Below, one piece after another: positions 41,298-52,869 of a stretch of DNA of 64,000 nt. Position 1 is the first letter of the stretch. Every line of letters starts with the position of its first letter. A model generated the notes under the pieces. It made no database searches. It saw nothing but the letters and a program-made list of their open reading frames with translations, and was not told the origin of the DNA. The stretch spans positions 186,001 through 250,000 of the forward strand of contig JAGTJM010000011.1 in the NCBI GenBank assembly GCA_020747015.1. The letters run 5' to 3'. A program made the translations under genes and the position numbers. This DNA comes from Pyrenochaeta sp. MPI-SDFR-AT-0127. Taxonomy: Eukaryota; Ascomycota; Dothideomycetes; Pleosporales; Cucurbitariaceae.

Positions 41298-44200
41298 CTA
41301 TGCATCCTCAGGCAATATACGCGCAAAATGCTTTTCCCATATCCAACCTACGGTCTTCGTAGGGTCGTCCTGATTGCGCGCCAGCCACAACTCGCCCTTC
41401 ATGCCAATGACGTCAAAGATCTCGCCAGGTACATAGACCAGATATGGTATGCCACCTTCGCGACGATCATGTGCGATGTTGAATTCAAAAAGGCTTGCAG
41501 CAAGGAAAAGGACCTCAGGTTCGTCGGTATCGGCGGGTGTGGTTGGAAGGTCTTCCGTACTCCCGCGAACAGGTGAGTCTGACATTGGTAGAGCAGAATT
41601 GAAGACGCCTGACGCGCGAGAAGAGCCAGGCAATGAGGCAGATTGCGAAGCGGGCGCTGAGATGGAGTGAACCATTGGCGGCGGCGCTGTAGGGGAGAGG
41701 AAGGAAGCGCCAAGCTGAGGTGGGAAATCAAATACCCCAGGCCCGAATGCTGATCGGTCGTCGAAATCGACGGCGCCGTCAAGGCCGAGATAATTGTGGT
41801 TGCGCGAAGGGCCCGTATTGCGTCGTTCGTTGTGGATGATTGTTGTCTCGCTGTTGTCAGAGACAGGACTAAGTGCTCGAGCTTCACGTAGCGATGTAGG
41901 TCCTGGCCCAGGCCGGCCCGTTGGTCCGATTTGTCCGAAGAGTGTCGGATATGCCGGTCCAGCTGGGGAAGAACGAGGCGGATTCTCAATGTTTCGTACA
42001 TGCGATCGCGGACCATAGCCGCCGCTGTTGCGGTTGCGTGTGTCAAGGATAGAAGCTTCGCTGCCCATAGACTCAGTGCGGCGAGACGACGAGTTGCGGG
42101 ACGAGCCACCTCCGTCAGATGAGATTGTCGGCACAGGAGAAGTCATATTCGAGATGTCGTTCAGCAGATTGCGATTGACGATGCCGAACTTCTGGACCAA
42201 TTCCCTCATTGGCTTGTAGTCGGAATAGAAGCGCTCGACATACGATTCGAGGTCATAACGGAGCGAAGTTGTGTGCTGTGGCTCTGTTTCCAGAAGTGGG
42301 AGGATCTTCTTTGAGCAAGTCTTGTACCAATCTTTCTGAAGACACATGAAAAGTGTCATCAGTGAGCGCATGAGCCCCTTCGTTCTCTCATAGAGTAGAG
42401 GTAGCTCGTGCTTCAACGTATCGTTAATCGTCGTGAACTTCTTGGCCGACTCCTCGAGTTCTGGGTCGATCTTTTCGCCACGGTCGACGGCTTGCTTGTG
42501 CTTGACGAAGTATAACAAGAACTTTTTACGTTGCTCGATCGTTTTCTGGTACGAAACCCACATTTCCCACAAGTCTCCTACTGGTTTCAAGACCCGACTG
42601 CGAACGGCAGCTTTCTATGACTTGGTTAACACTGAGCAGATGTTTCAATATGGTCAACACTTACGTGCTCTTCGAGGGCTTTGTTCTGCAGCTCGAAATG
42701 AGCCATGGCCCACTTTCGCCACGTGCTTTCCATCTCAGGATGTACTGATGGCGCAACCTCACAAACGGTAATGAAGCCCAAGAAAACAATGTTAAGCTGC
42801 AGATAGTGCTCTGTGATCGAGTCGAGGTACTGTTCAAAGTCTCGAATGACGATCTGGAGCTGGAAGAAATGACCTCCAAACTTCTGTTCTCTCGATTTGT
42901 ATTCTTGGTCTTTGAACGTTCTGTCGGCCTCATCGTACGCCTTGTTCTTGTCCACCTTTGGTATGAATGCCTTGACAAATGTTTTGCCTATACCCTTTCC
43001 TCTGCCTTTTTCTTTTTTGCCTTCCGAGGCAGCGGCGCGGAAGGTGTCGGCGCGTGCTTTGGCTTCGTTGATGCGTCCATTAATTGCGAGAAGCTCGGCT
43101 TTGGCGTCCTTTAGGTTCTGCAGGTCAGGATGTTCTGGATCGCTAGCGCTTATGAGCCCTTCGAGGAGCAGTGGATATTTGAGTAGACGCTGGCACGGCT
43201 TGAGAAGCAGTGAGTCGAGATCCCAAGCCTGCGTCATATTCTCTACCTGTTCGAAGCAGGCCACGACCCAGGTTGCCAGTTCAGGATTACCCTGATTTTT
43301 CTTCATATAAGCGCTTGCGTTGTCTTGATTGAGGAAGTACGTTGTATAGAGTCGCTCCATCTTCTCTCTATTCTCGAGGATCACTTGGCCAATAGTAGTC
43401 TGGTGATCATTCTCCAGTGTGCAGTTCTCAAACTGATTTTGAGAATCCTCAGAGGGTCTGCGTAGGCTGAGAGATGAATCTGGAGTATTGAGTTGCTTGG
43501 TATCGGACGAGTCACGATTCCAGGGACCAGTTGGTGGCGGGATCTCGTAATTGACGATGGGCTTGGCTGCTTTCTTGAAGGAACGAAACAGCGATAGTGA
43601 GAACTTTTCGAGCTCTTTGCAATTGCTGAATAACATCTTCTTCTCTTTCTCACTCATGAGGTTCTGCGCTGTTGCCTCAAAGATATTGTGTGCTATCATC
43701 ATGTCAATGCAAAATTGATGCTCTGTGGTCAGCAACTCCTCAAGGATCCGATATCGTTTTATTAGGGCCTGCTTTGCAGCATCAGGCTGGTCGCTTTCAC
43801 CTTTGTCACCTCCGGCTAGCGCCTGGGTAGCAATCTCCACCGGCTGTGGGGTGCCGTAGCGATCTTCAAGACTTTGTTCCTGATTTTGTATCACTGGTGT
43901 GCGCGAGCGAGCGGGATGCATCGCAAATTGCTCGTCACTAAGCGAGACACGTGCAGGCTGGGTTGGCGATGCCGTGGTAGTAGATGAGTTACTCAAGTAC
44001 GTTACTTGCTGGTCAAGGGACGGTTTGGCCGGGGGCGGCGGCGGTGAATAAGCGGGCCTAGGAGGAGCCTGGTGATCCAGAGGTGAATGTGGCAGGACGT
44101 CATGTAGGGAGAGGCCGAGCCCACCGTTAGTCCATGCCAGCTGCGGCAGTTCGAGAGCATTGGTCGTAGCTGATGTGCGATCAGTTGTTGAGCTTCGCAA

Positions 44201-46672
44201 CAAGGAATCTTGCGATGGATTGCCGGAACTGCTCCCAGATCGTGACGCATCGTCTTGAATGGTGGTCGTAGTGGAGCCACCTGAGCCACGTGAGTAGCGT
44301 CGTGATTCTGAGGGGTAGATGACTGCTGTTCCGCCAAATTCAGGTCCCAATAGACCTTGTTCAGTCGGATGAACGCTCAGATCTGGTCGCGATTGAGCTG
44401 TTGTCTCGTTGGACTTTCCATTTGCAACTTCATCGGCTGCACCGTTCGCATCGCTCAACAATCGAGCAAGGTATGTCTCAGTGGCTTCTTTGGACGCCCA
44501 GTCTTTGTGCTGCGCGATGACGGGCGACACGTGCTGTACTCTCTCTCTTGAAACTGTCGCCAACTCCGCAGATATTACCGGTGACTGATGGTACATATTG
44601 AGTACCGAATTGACTACACTATAGGTTTCACTGTTGAATGCCAAAGATCCCAAGTTTCGGTATGGCGCGATGCTTGCAGAATCATCTGGACGCAAGGTTT
44701 CTCGGTTTGGGAATGGGTCGATTGGTGAGTCGTCGAATGTGTAGCGGGGCTCAGGCTGCGTTTCACTGGCGTTGTATGTTTGATTTGGTCGATATTCAAA
44801 CGAAAGAGCTTGCAAGCCTTCAGTAATCTCCTCAAAAGAGGGTTCCCACATGCTCGTGGACTGGGTTTCGCCGAGCATAATTGGTATTGATTCTCTGACA
44901 CCCAGTTCTGACTGATCGATATCAGGCGATCCGGGAGCTTGCTCTTTAACAGGAGCATGGAATACGGTGGGCTGCAGAAGTGGTTGCTCGGGCTCCTGGT
45001 GCGCTGTTGGCGGCGTTAGGACAAAACTTCCAGGGATTCCCAACACTGGGGATTCGTCGAAGTCGGTAGTAGCAGACACGGGTTGGCGGACTGGAGGTAG
45101 TGAAAGGCTCGAGGTCTGAAGGCTTAGACGCTGTGGTTGATTTGGTGATGAACCGTGATTGTCCTCCTGCAAACGGTGCTCTGATTGTTGGCAGGGCGCA
45201 TGGGCATCGGTGTAAAGCTCAAGTCCAGGGATGTCAGCAAGGGCTGCTGCTTCATCTTGATAGAATGCCGAATCCTGCTGGGAGTCGAAGCTACTCCTTA
45301 GTGGAAAATAGCTCTGCTCTCCGTGGGGGTCAGTGCTTCTGGAGCGAGAATGTGGAGAGGGTTGCAGTGGCTGTCGCTCTCTCGAGTTTCGTAATCGAGG
45401 CGACGCCGGCGCAGGCGGGGCAGTCACAACGGCTGGTACGCTTGGTCCGCTTCTTGACCCCAAGGGCGACTTGCCTCGCTCTCGATATCCACGGTAAGCT
45501 AATGCTGGCAGTGTTGATTGGTCTGCACCGTCTAGCTTCGCAGCGCTGCCTGCTGCTACCGGTTTTCTTATCAGTCGTGTCGGTGACGCTCTATTACTAT
45601 GATTATTTGTGCGGGTGGGTGTATATTTTACTGAGCGAGTCGACGAATTTGAGTCTGACGCCGCGCTCAGACGTCGGGTGGCTACTGGTATTCTGGAAGC
45701 GGGAGACCTCCGCTGGGGTGACCGCATGGTTGTGTGTTCAGAAGGCTGCACTGAGAGTCCGTCTCCTGCATATGTTGAAGTCGCTGCGCTGGCCGACCGT
45801 TCATGATGAGCCGAGGTGAAGGAGGTAGTGGGTAGATGGGGGCCGTCGGTGGAGACATCTCGCGAGTTCCCTCTACTGTGCAAGGGCCCTGGCATGACTT
45901 CGTCACCAGGCGTGTTATCAAAGGCGGGTATCCCAAATCCCGGCGACAAGACATCTCCGCTGACTACCTCGCCGAAAAAAGGCTGTCGCCCACTCGAGGC
46001 TGGCCTTTGACTGGGAGACGCGACTTTCTTGCGTGTTGGCGAGATTTGGTGATCTATGCTGCTCCTGCTGCCATTCGTTCGCCGCGCAGATCGAGGCGCT
46101 GTCGGTGCAGGTTGTGGCCGTTCCCGCGGCTTCAGGTTGTTGAATTTATACGCTCCATACGAGGCCTCCTTACTCGGGCGCGCAGCGGACGCAGTTGAGG
46201 AGACAGACGCAATCGACCGTCTACTAGGGTCGTAAGCTCCAGTTCGAAAGGGCTCCCGAGATCGCGAGCGGACCGCTGGAGACGTCCCAACGGGCGTACC
46301 ACCGGGTGACCGCTCGAATCTCTCTGCCAGAGCCTTCACTTTGTTTGGTAGTTGTGGGGGGGAGCGAGTCGCGGTCGCGGGCGCGGACGAGGCAGGCCCG
46401 GAGGCTGACCTCGTGGTAGATTTGGGTGTCGATCGCGCTCCGTTGGTCATGGCCTGGCGTTGGCGAGTCGCTGCTGCCATGTCTATGCCGTGCTTGGACA
46501 GAGGGGCAGCGTCGTGTGCAGTGGTGGTGTAGGCGGATCTGTAGAAGGCGTCAGGAGAGTCTGGCGGGTCGTCCAGAGGATCGTCGGCATGCTGTTGCTC
46601 CTGTAGCCAGCTCGAGACGGAGACTCCGGGGTGATATGCATAGCCATGTGTATGCGCTTCATCAGAGTCCAT
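41298..46672 (-). CDS. Rho/Cdc42 guanine nucleotide exchange factor with DH, BAR and SH3-like domains
   Basis: Model (minus): exon 1 46672-42665, intron 42664-42615 (50 nt, GTAAGT, CATAG), exon 2 42614-41298; 1774 residues. Residues 1-960 are disordered, rich in Ser, Pro, Thr and Arg. The DH domain spans about 965-1200 (KRYRILEELLTTEHQFCIDM; LLLKPCQRLLKYPLLLEGLI, the conserved helix). A BAR domain follows (about 1255-1500; FFQLQIVIRDFEQYLDSI, LWEMWVSYQKTIEQRKKFLL), crossed by the intron. After another low-complexity stretch, an SH3-like domain ends the protein (VLFLAASLFEFNIAH; GELWLARNQDDP; GWIWEKHFARI). Domain order recalls animal Tuba/DNMBP and the DH-BAR protein Gef1 of fission yeast, which activate Cdc42 at membranes during polarity and septation. 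It lacks a PH domain, the BAR domain presumably replacing it. Confidence 0.93.
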
Positions 46673-47342
46673 GTTGTCCCATAATCCCCCAAAGCGAGCG
46701 CAAGGTCTGCCGTTACCGCGGAATCAAGGCAGCGGGCAGACGTCGTGGGAGCAGGTCGTCCAATCACTCGGCAGAGGCGTGGGGAGCCCTTTCAAGCGCA
46801 CTTTGCGGACGCGACAAGGGTACCAGACAACTCACACTCGGATACCTTCAGTCAATCGAGGGCCGAGCCAGTAACGGGAGGAGGTGAGGTGGGCGTTTCA
46901 GCCGTGGGCGAGCAAAAGACCCAGGCGGAGGGCTGCCCGATGGAGCGCGCTTGCGAGTTGGAGATGGCACGGGGGGGAAAAGCGCGTTACTGGACAGCAC
47001 AGGAGGGCCTCGAGAACGGCGAAAAGAATGGTCGACGTGCAAGGCCGCCGCAGTCGAGAGTGAGATGGAACGTCCACTCGGTCTGGCTTGGCCGTGCGGG
47101 TGGGTGATCTGCCGCACACGCTCTCCAACCGTTTTCTCGGCTCCAGGGATGGGCAAGCCGATGTGGAAATAAAGTCGGATCAGAGTACGCTAAGGCGCAG
47201 GAATAACGGTGCGGGAGTCGTTCGGGCTGGCGTTGCACGGGATCAAGCTGTAAGGGGTGGAGCACGAGTCGTGGATATATTGCATGGCTTTGTCGACGTC
47301 GGTCATTCCAGCCTGCGAGTGGGATAGTACGATGCCTTTGGA

Positions 47343-47377
<35 letters not shown>

Positions 47378-47791
47378 GCTCGACCGAGGCCTATGTATGC
47401 CCCAGTTGCCCGGTTCGTACGCCGCACTCTAGCGTGTCCTCTTAGTCCCAAGTAGCCATATCCAAACATTGCCCGAGAGCGAGGCGGCGCGACCAAGGTT
47501 GACATGAAAACTCTGCTTTTGTATATCGAAAAATGCAATTTCGTGTCTCAATTGCTCCCGTGTCAGAGAGACAGCTGTAACAGGTGTCACAGAGTTTGAC
47601 AAGCCATGGGTGGAAAGCTTGCAACCTCCAATCTTAATGGCGCGCTGGCCATGGCGTCCCTCGCGTTGCCTCCCCCTTGAGCGAAGAATAACACCGCGGC
47701 CATCACCACTGCACTCCCGCAGCCCACCTCCGCGTGTGCACTTGGTTTCAAGTCTCGAATACGGTTCAGCCACTCATGGTTTGGCGTCGTG
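46673..47791. promoter_or_regulatory. Divergent intergenic region between Rho GEF and telomerase genes
   Basis: 1.1 kb separates the two divergent start codons. Open frames here are overlapping and lack motifs, so I reject them as genes. A TCTG/TCTA tetranucleotide tract is listed separately. Several GC-rich stretches are present, but no defined regulatory element could be assigned. Confidence 0.45.
47343..47378. repeat. Tetranucleotide microsatellite (TCTG)6(TCTA)2TCTG
   Basis: Nine consecutive 4-base units, six TCTG, two TCTA and one TCTG, read directly from the sequence. The tract lies about 410 bases upstream of the telomerase start codon, in the intergenic region shared with the Rho GEF gene. 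Confidence 0.95.
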
Positions 47792-50700
47792 ATGAAGAGA
47801 AGACGCAGCTCCCACGGCGGTGGGGGTGCTCCAAAGAAACCTAGACGCCCGCTTCGTACTCTTGACCAATCTGCACATGCCACAACTCCAGGAGCCGACC
47901 ATCCTGTCCTGCAACGTCTCTATCCCCAAGTCCTCACCTTGCGCCACTATTTGCTGTCACAACTTCCCACCTCGGCCAAAAGTAGACGCCGACGCATCGC
48001 CCAACTCGGACTGTCCACTGCAGCGGAAAATGGTGCCTCGACCCATCATCTCGATGCTGAACTTGGGCAGCTCCTTGACTCGGCCCTGATCGGCAGCTTC
48101 CCAGGATCAAGCACAGAGAGCGAAGAGCAGGCTGCCAGAGAACGAACTCGGGACATTGACGTCTTCACCCAACAGCGGCCACAGGGTAATACCGGTGCAA
48201 CATTCAAGCCCGGGTATTTTCTGCAATCCGAGGTATGCTGTACCACACTACTCACGCTTCCAAGCTATTGCTCGTTGCATGACGGCCCGAATGTCGAATG
48301 CTGAGCACATACAGATAGTCGACTTCGTGATTTGGCGCCTGTTCAAGCGGTCGAATTCTCACAAGCCTTCGCACTTGCTCTGCCATGGCTTCCAAAGATC
48401 TGGAGGTGCACCTCAGGCACGTGTCGAAGATGTAGATCCTGCTTCTTCCATCCCTGGCTTGTTTGCCCGACACCCTAATAGCAATGTGCAGGCGCTCAAG
48501 AAACCGACTTGGTGCCGGCTGCATGCGCTGCTCGGTCAGGGTGGTGATCGTATCATGATGAATATGCTTTTAGATTGCTCAATCTTCCTCTCAGTTGCGG
48601 GGAATCTTGGGAATTACTTCCAGTTGAGCGGTGTTCCCATGTCAGAATTGAAATTCGAGCCCCTCTCCAAGGACCATGCCAAAGACAACAATATCAACTC
48701 GGAAACCATTCGGAAGCCTTTGTGTTTGACTAGTGAGAACAGGACACCTGGCTCAATTACCTTTGTTCGCAGTCGAATGTTGTATGCAAAGGCTGCTCTT
48801 AATGCTAAAGGGGGCGTGAGATTCGGCATGCGCCATATTCGTTGGTCTCCTTCGGCATTCGAGACATGGATGACAGCTGACATGGCGTGCAGATGTCTTG
48901 AATCGCTTTCCAACTCGAGAAGACAAACAACAAACAGTTCACATCATGCGCTACATATTTCCTCGACAATTCAGCTTGCACAATGTTTTCACATCAAAAG
49001 TCGACCCCCGTGAGACTTCCATGCCTTTCAAGGACTATACACTGCGTGAGACAGAGATCCACACCAGCATGTGCCGGGCTTTGGGAGACAGAGCAACAAA
49101 TGTGAAAGATACTAACAGATGGAAATCACATGTACCAAAGAGATTAAGGGGTGCCACTGTGGCATTGGTAGATAAACTTCGAATCCTCAACCACCGATGT
49201 TCATACATGGAATTACTTCGACACTACTGTCCTGTAGAGGTATTTGCAATATGTCCGAGGAAGTGTGACGTACATTGACCTTGACAGGGGGTGTCACTAT
49301 CACCAAAGCCAGACTGGAGAAAGAACCCACTGCAGCCGACGGGGAATGTACCGGCAGCCGCTGGACCCGCAAAATGTGATGATATGAACGATGCGAGCCA
49401 TGTCAATGCCCGAACGGTTGACGAAACCTGTTTCACAGATATGGCGTGTTCCACAGCACACGTATCGGCGTTCTGTCGTGCTGTCACATCCAGAGTCATC
49501 CCACGAGGCTTTTGGGGCGGCGACAGCAACAAGCATGTTATCATGTTCTGGATAGATCAATTCGTATCCCTGCGAAGGTTTGAGAGTATCAACCTGCACC
49601 AAATTACACAAAAGATCCAGGTATATACTATTCCTTGCTGCTTGGCATATCCATTTTTAACAGATTCGCAGATCGCAACTTTAACCTGGCTCCAGTTACC
49701 TGATCAGGACGAGAATACTAGGCTAGCAAAATCAGACTTCGAGAAGCGCAAGGAAGTGTTTCTGGAGTTTGTCTACTGGCTCTTCGACTCGTTTCTGGTA
49801 CCTTTGATTCGGTCTAATTTCCATGTGACGGAATCCAATGCACATCGGCATCGGCTGTTCTACTTTCGACATGATGTATGGCGGATGCTTACGGAACCTG
49901 CATTTTCGACATTGAAATTGAACATGTTCGAAGAGATGCCAACTGAACGTGTGACGAGGCTGCTATCTGCGCGCCAGCTTGGCTATAGCAAGATCCGCCT
50001 ACTGCCCAAAGGCCATGGCTGTCGAACAATCATGAATCTCAAGCGGAGGCAACAAGTGTTACGAAATGGAATCATGTCTCTTGGGCGAAGCATCAACACA
50101 GTCATGGCACCTGTGTTCAATGCAATCACTTACGAAAAGGTTGGTAATATCATTCATGGAAGCATACATAAAATATTGATATGGAACAGTTGCTACAACC
50201 AGAAAGATTCGGATGTTCTCTTTTCTCTGTCGGAGACATGTTGCCCAAGCTCGCAGCCTTCAAGACTTCATTGCGAGAGCAGAATCTGGGCAACAGTCCG
50301 CTCTACTTCGCCAAGGTTGATGTACAATCTTGCTTCGATACTATACCACAGTCACGATTGTTGAGTATGATCGATAGCCTGATGTCTGCGCAAGCATACC
50401 AAGCAGGCAAGCACGTCGAAATTAAAACACTAGGGACACTGCAACGCCTGGATGGCCAGCATGTCAATCCAATGCCACTGAAGCGGTACGTCGCACACAG
50501 TGGTGCTGTGGGAGATGTGACTTCATTTGGTCAGCTCGTAGAGGACAAGTTGGTGGGCACAAAGTCAAACACCGTCTTTGTCAACACCAATCTACAGCAG
50601 TATGAGACCAAGGATGATCTGATGCAGCTCTTGCGTGAGCATGTAGAACGCAATTTGGTCAAGATTGGCAAACGATACTACCGCCAAAAGGCCGGTATTC

Positions 50701-52089
50701 CTCAAGGCTCGGTCTTGTCAAGCATTCTATGCAATTTCTTTTACGCCGAGTTGGAACGGGATGTTTTAAGCTTTGCTCTTGGAAATGATTGTCTCTTGCT
50801 TCGCCTGCTTGACGACTTTCTTCTAATCACGACCAATCGAAATCACGCCGAACGCTTCATCCAGGTAATGCACCAGGGTCATGCAGACTACGGCGTGGTT
50901 GTTAAGCCTGCAAAGTCGCTGGCAAACTTCGATGTGGTCGTTGACCAAGGCGGTCGAATTCCCCGAAGCGTCTCGAATACTACGTTCCCATATTGTGGCG
51001 TCGCCATTGATACGAATACCTTGGAGGTCAGCAAGAAGACTGAACGCTCTACTAAAGCCGGTAAGTGCCAGCCCAGAAAGAGAAATTGCCCCGAGAGGGA
51101 GCCAAAGAATAGATCTGATGATAGTGTAGACGTCGAGGATGCTCTGACCGTTGATTTGTCAAAAATGCCAGGCCAGACATTTCATCGCAAGGCACTGAAG
51201 TAAGTGTCCCCGAAAGTCTCATCTCCGGTAATCTCAGCCAACCAATCGGTCCATCAACGGCTGAGGATCCACGCAAGATCAAGGAATTTGCCTTGAACTG
51301 TTCACTAACAGGGTAAAGTGGGTTCAAGATTCAGCTGAGGGCTATGTTCATCGATACGTCGTTGAACAGCGTGGCAACCGTACTCGCGAATGTTTACCGG
51401 AGCTTCCTCGAAGCGGCGGTGAGGTGCCTTGAATATGCACGCGTGTTGTCCAAGGTGCGGACGACGTGTTCGAGCTTGCTCACCAGTACGTCAATACTTT
51501 CCCCAAAGCGTTGCTCTAGTATTCCCAATTTGTAGTTGCGCATGCTCGCTCGTCCAGTTAGACGAAGACGCACGCGATAATGGCCAGATAAAGCGGATGC
51601 ACCAATAGTCTGCATCTGCATGGTGGATCGCCACTGCGTCTGCGGGTACCACATACCGGCTTTGCTGACCATTTGATTCAACAATTGCAGAGACGGTAGA
51701 CAGCATTATCGCACTAGCATTCGTCATGCTCCAGCGGCGTTCGCGCGATAAAAGTGCAAAGGCAGTCCAGAGCGTCATTTCGCGCCGGCAGGTTCAGTGG
51801 TAAGTGTGGCTGACTCCAGTGTCTCATCGTTCGTGGGGCTGCGACCCACGACTTGCCGGGACCAACTCCACGCTTCGGAACATGACATAGCGGGGGATTC
51901 GTGTTACATTTAGTTTACGGATGCTAATGAAAGGATAGGCTGGCTTGTAAGGCCTTCCAGGCAGTGTTTCAGCGCAAGCAGACACAGCATCGAGTGCTGT
52001 TGAAATGGCTGGCGGCATCTCTGGCAGCAGTTCGCATCTCGAGCACGACGGAAAAAGGCTTGTTGGAGGCAGCTATTGGCCGGGGATGA
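47792..52089 (+). CDS. TERT: Telomerase reverse transcriptase catalytic subunit (nine exons)
   Basis: Model: exons 47792-48232, 48315-48840, 48893-49239, 49288-49620, 49672-50139, 50190-51199, 51319-51485, 51691-51799, 51939-52089; 1183 residues. Every junction is in phase and restores family sequence. N-terminal YPQVLTLRHYLLSQLP, then the RNA-binding domain ending RCSYMELLRHYCPVE (about 438). The T motif follows (FWGGDSNKHVIMFWIDQFVS, about 512-540). RT motifs: 1/2 (RLLPKGHGCRTIMNLKRR), A (AKVDVQSCFDTIP, catalytic Asp749), B' (KAGIPQGSVLSSILCNFFYA), C (LLRLLDDFLLIT, Asp913/Asp914), D and E (FPYCGVAIDTNTLEV). Exons 7-9 encode the thumb/CTE: FKIQLRAMFIDTSLNSV, TVDSIIALAFVMLQRRSR, SRRQVQW|LACKAFQAVFQRKQT. 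All three catalytic Asp are present. It extends telomeric DNA in the nucleus. Intron 8 junctions (51486-51690) are the least certain. Confidence 0.95.
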
Positions 52090-52869
52090 AACTACGGAAG
52101 ACGGCCGATGCTTCTTGACTACTGGGGGAGGGATGCATTCAAGCATTGATGTCTCAACCGGTCGCAACAGACCCACAAGCTTGAAAGAAGTGAGCCACGG
52201 TGCTGGTGAGGATCGATATCGAGCAGAGGAGCAGCGATCTGTGCTGGGGCCCACGTTAGCGGCGGCATGCTGGCGCAGGTCTGCAAGCCAGCAGCTTGGC
52301 TGCAGGACGGCGGGAGTGACGGATCTTGAGCAAGGCAAGAGGAAGGGTGAAATCCTGATTCCCCACTCTCAAGCACATGTATCGCTGGGACGGTCAACCA
52401 TAGTTGGCCGGCAAGCTAGCGAAGAGTTAATAGTGAGCGTCGTGATAAGCCGCATCTCAGCCAGTGATTGGGCTCCGGCCAAGTCAAGCGTTCTTCGCGG
52501 TGATGTCAAGCCCCAAAGCAGACGGCTGGGACCAGCCACCATCGCGTCAGGTTTCACCTGGGGCGTACCTCCAACGCTGACGGCTTCTGAAGACGCTGTG
52601 GCTAGGACGATTCAAGATGGCCGGCGTCCCCCTGCGCGCCTGGCTGCCTCAGTTGCCCATGGTGTCCACACAGCCTCCGCTCTCTCCTCGCTCTCTCCCA
52701 CGACGAAATAAACAGTGCACACGCGCACGCAGTTGAACCCACTCGCAATCAAACATTTTCCAAGGTCATTTCTGCCGCACGGCCAGGATCAGGCACACCG
52801 TTGATGGACAGGGATGTGAAGGGACGCTAGCCCCTGGATCCGCCGAGATTGCGTTGACCATCTTTCGAG
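52090..52869. other. Intergenic flank
   Basis: 3' flank of the telomerase gene and promoter of the TBC gene. A 211-codon frame (52076-52711) overlaps the end of the telomerase coding sequence, has no recognisable motif and looks like chance. Nothing else is supported. Confidence 0.45.

Noticed and set aside
46426..47107. Several overlapping open frames on both strands between the Rho GEF and telomerase genes
   Set aside because: GC-rich sequence with few stops; frames overlap each other, show no family motif and cover the expected divergent promoter or the start of the GEF coding sequence.
49187..49611. Minus-strand frames across the telomerase gene
   Set aside because: They lie wholly inside telomerase exons and have no similarity I can recognise; they are antisense shadows.
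51394..51778. Minus-strand 95-96 codon frames over the 3' telomerase exons
   Set aside because: Initially considered as a separate antisense gene, but the plus strand splices cleanly into the telomerase thumb domain and the antisense frames have no motif.
52076..52711. 211-codon plus-strand frame downstream of telomerase
   Set aside because: Overlaps the last telomerase codons in another frame, lacks any motif, and has the mixed composition of non-coding DNA.
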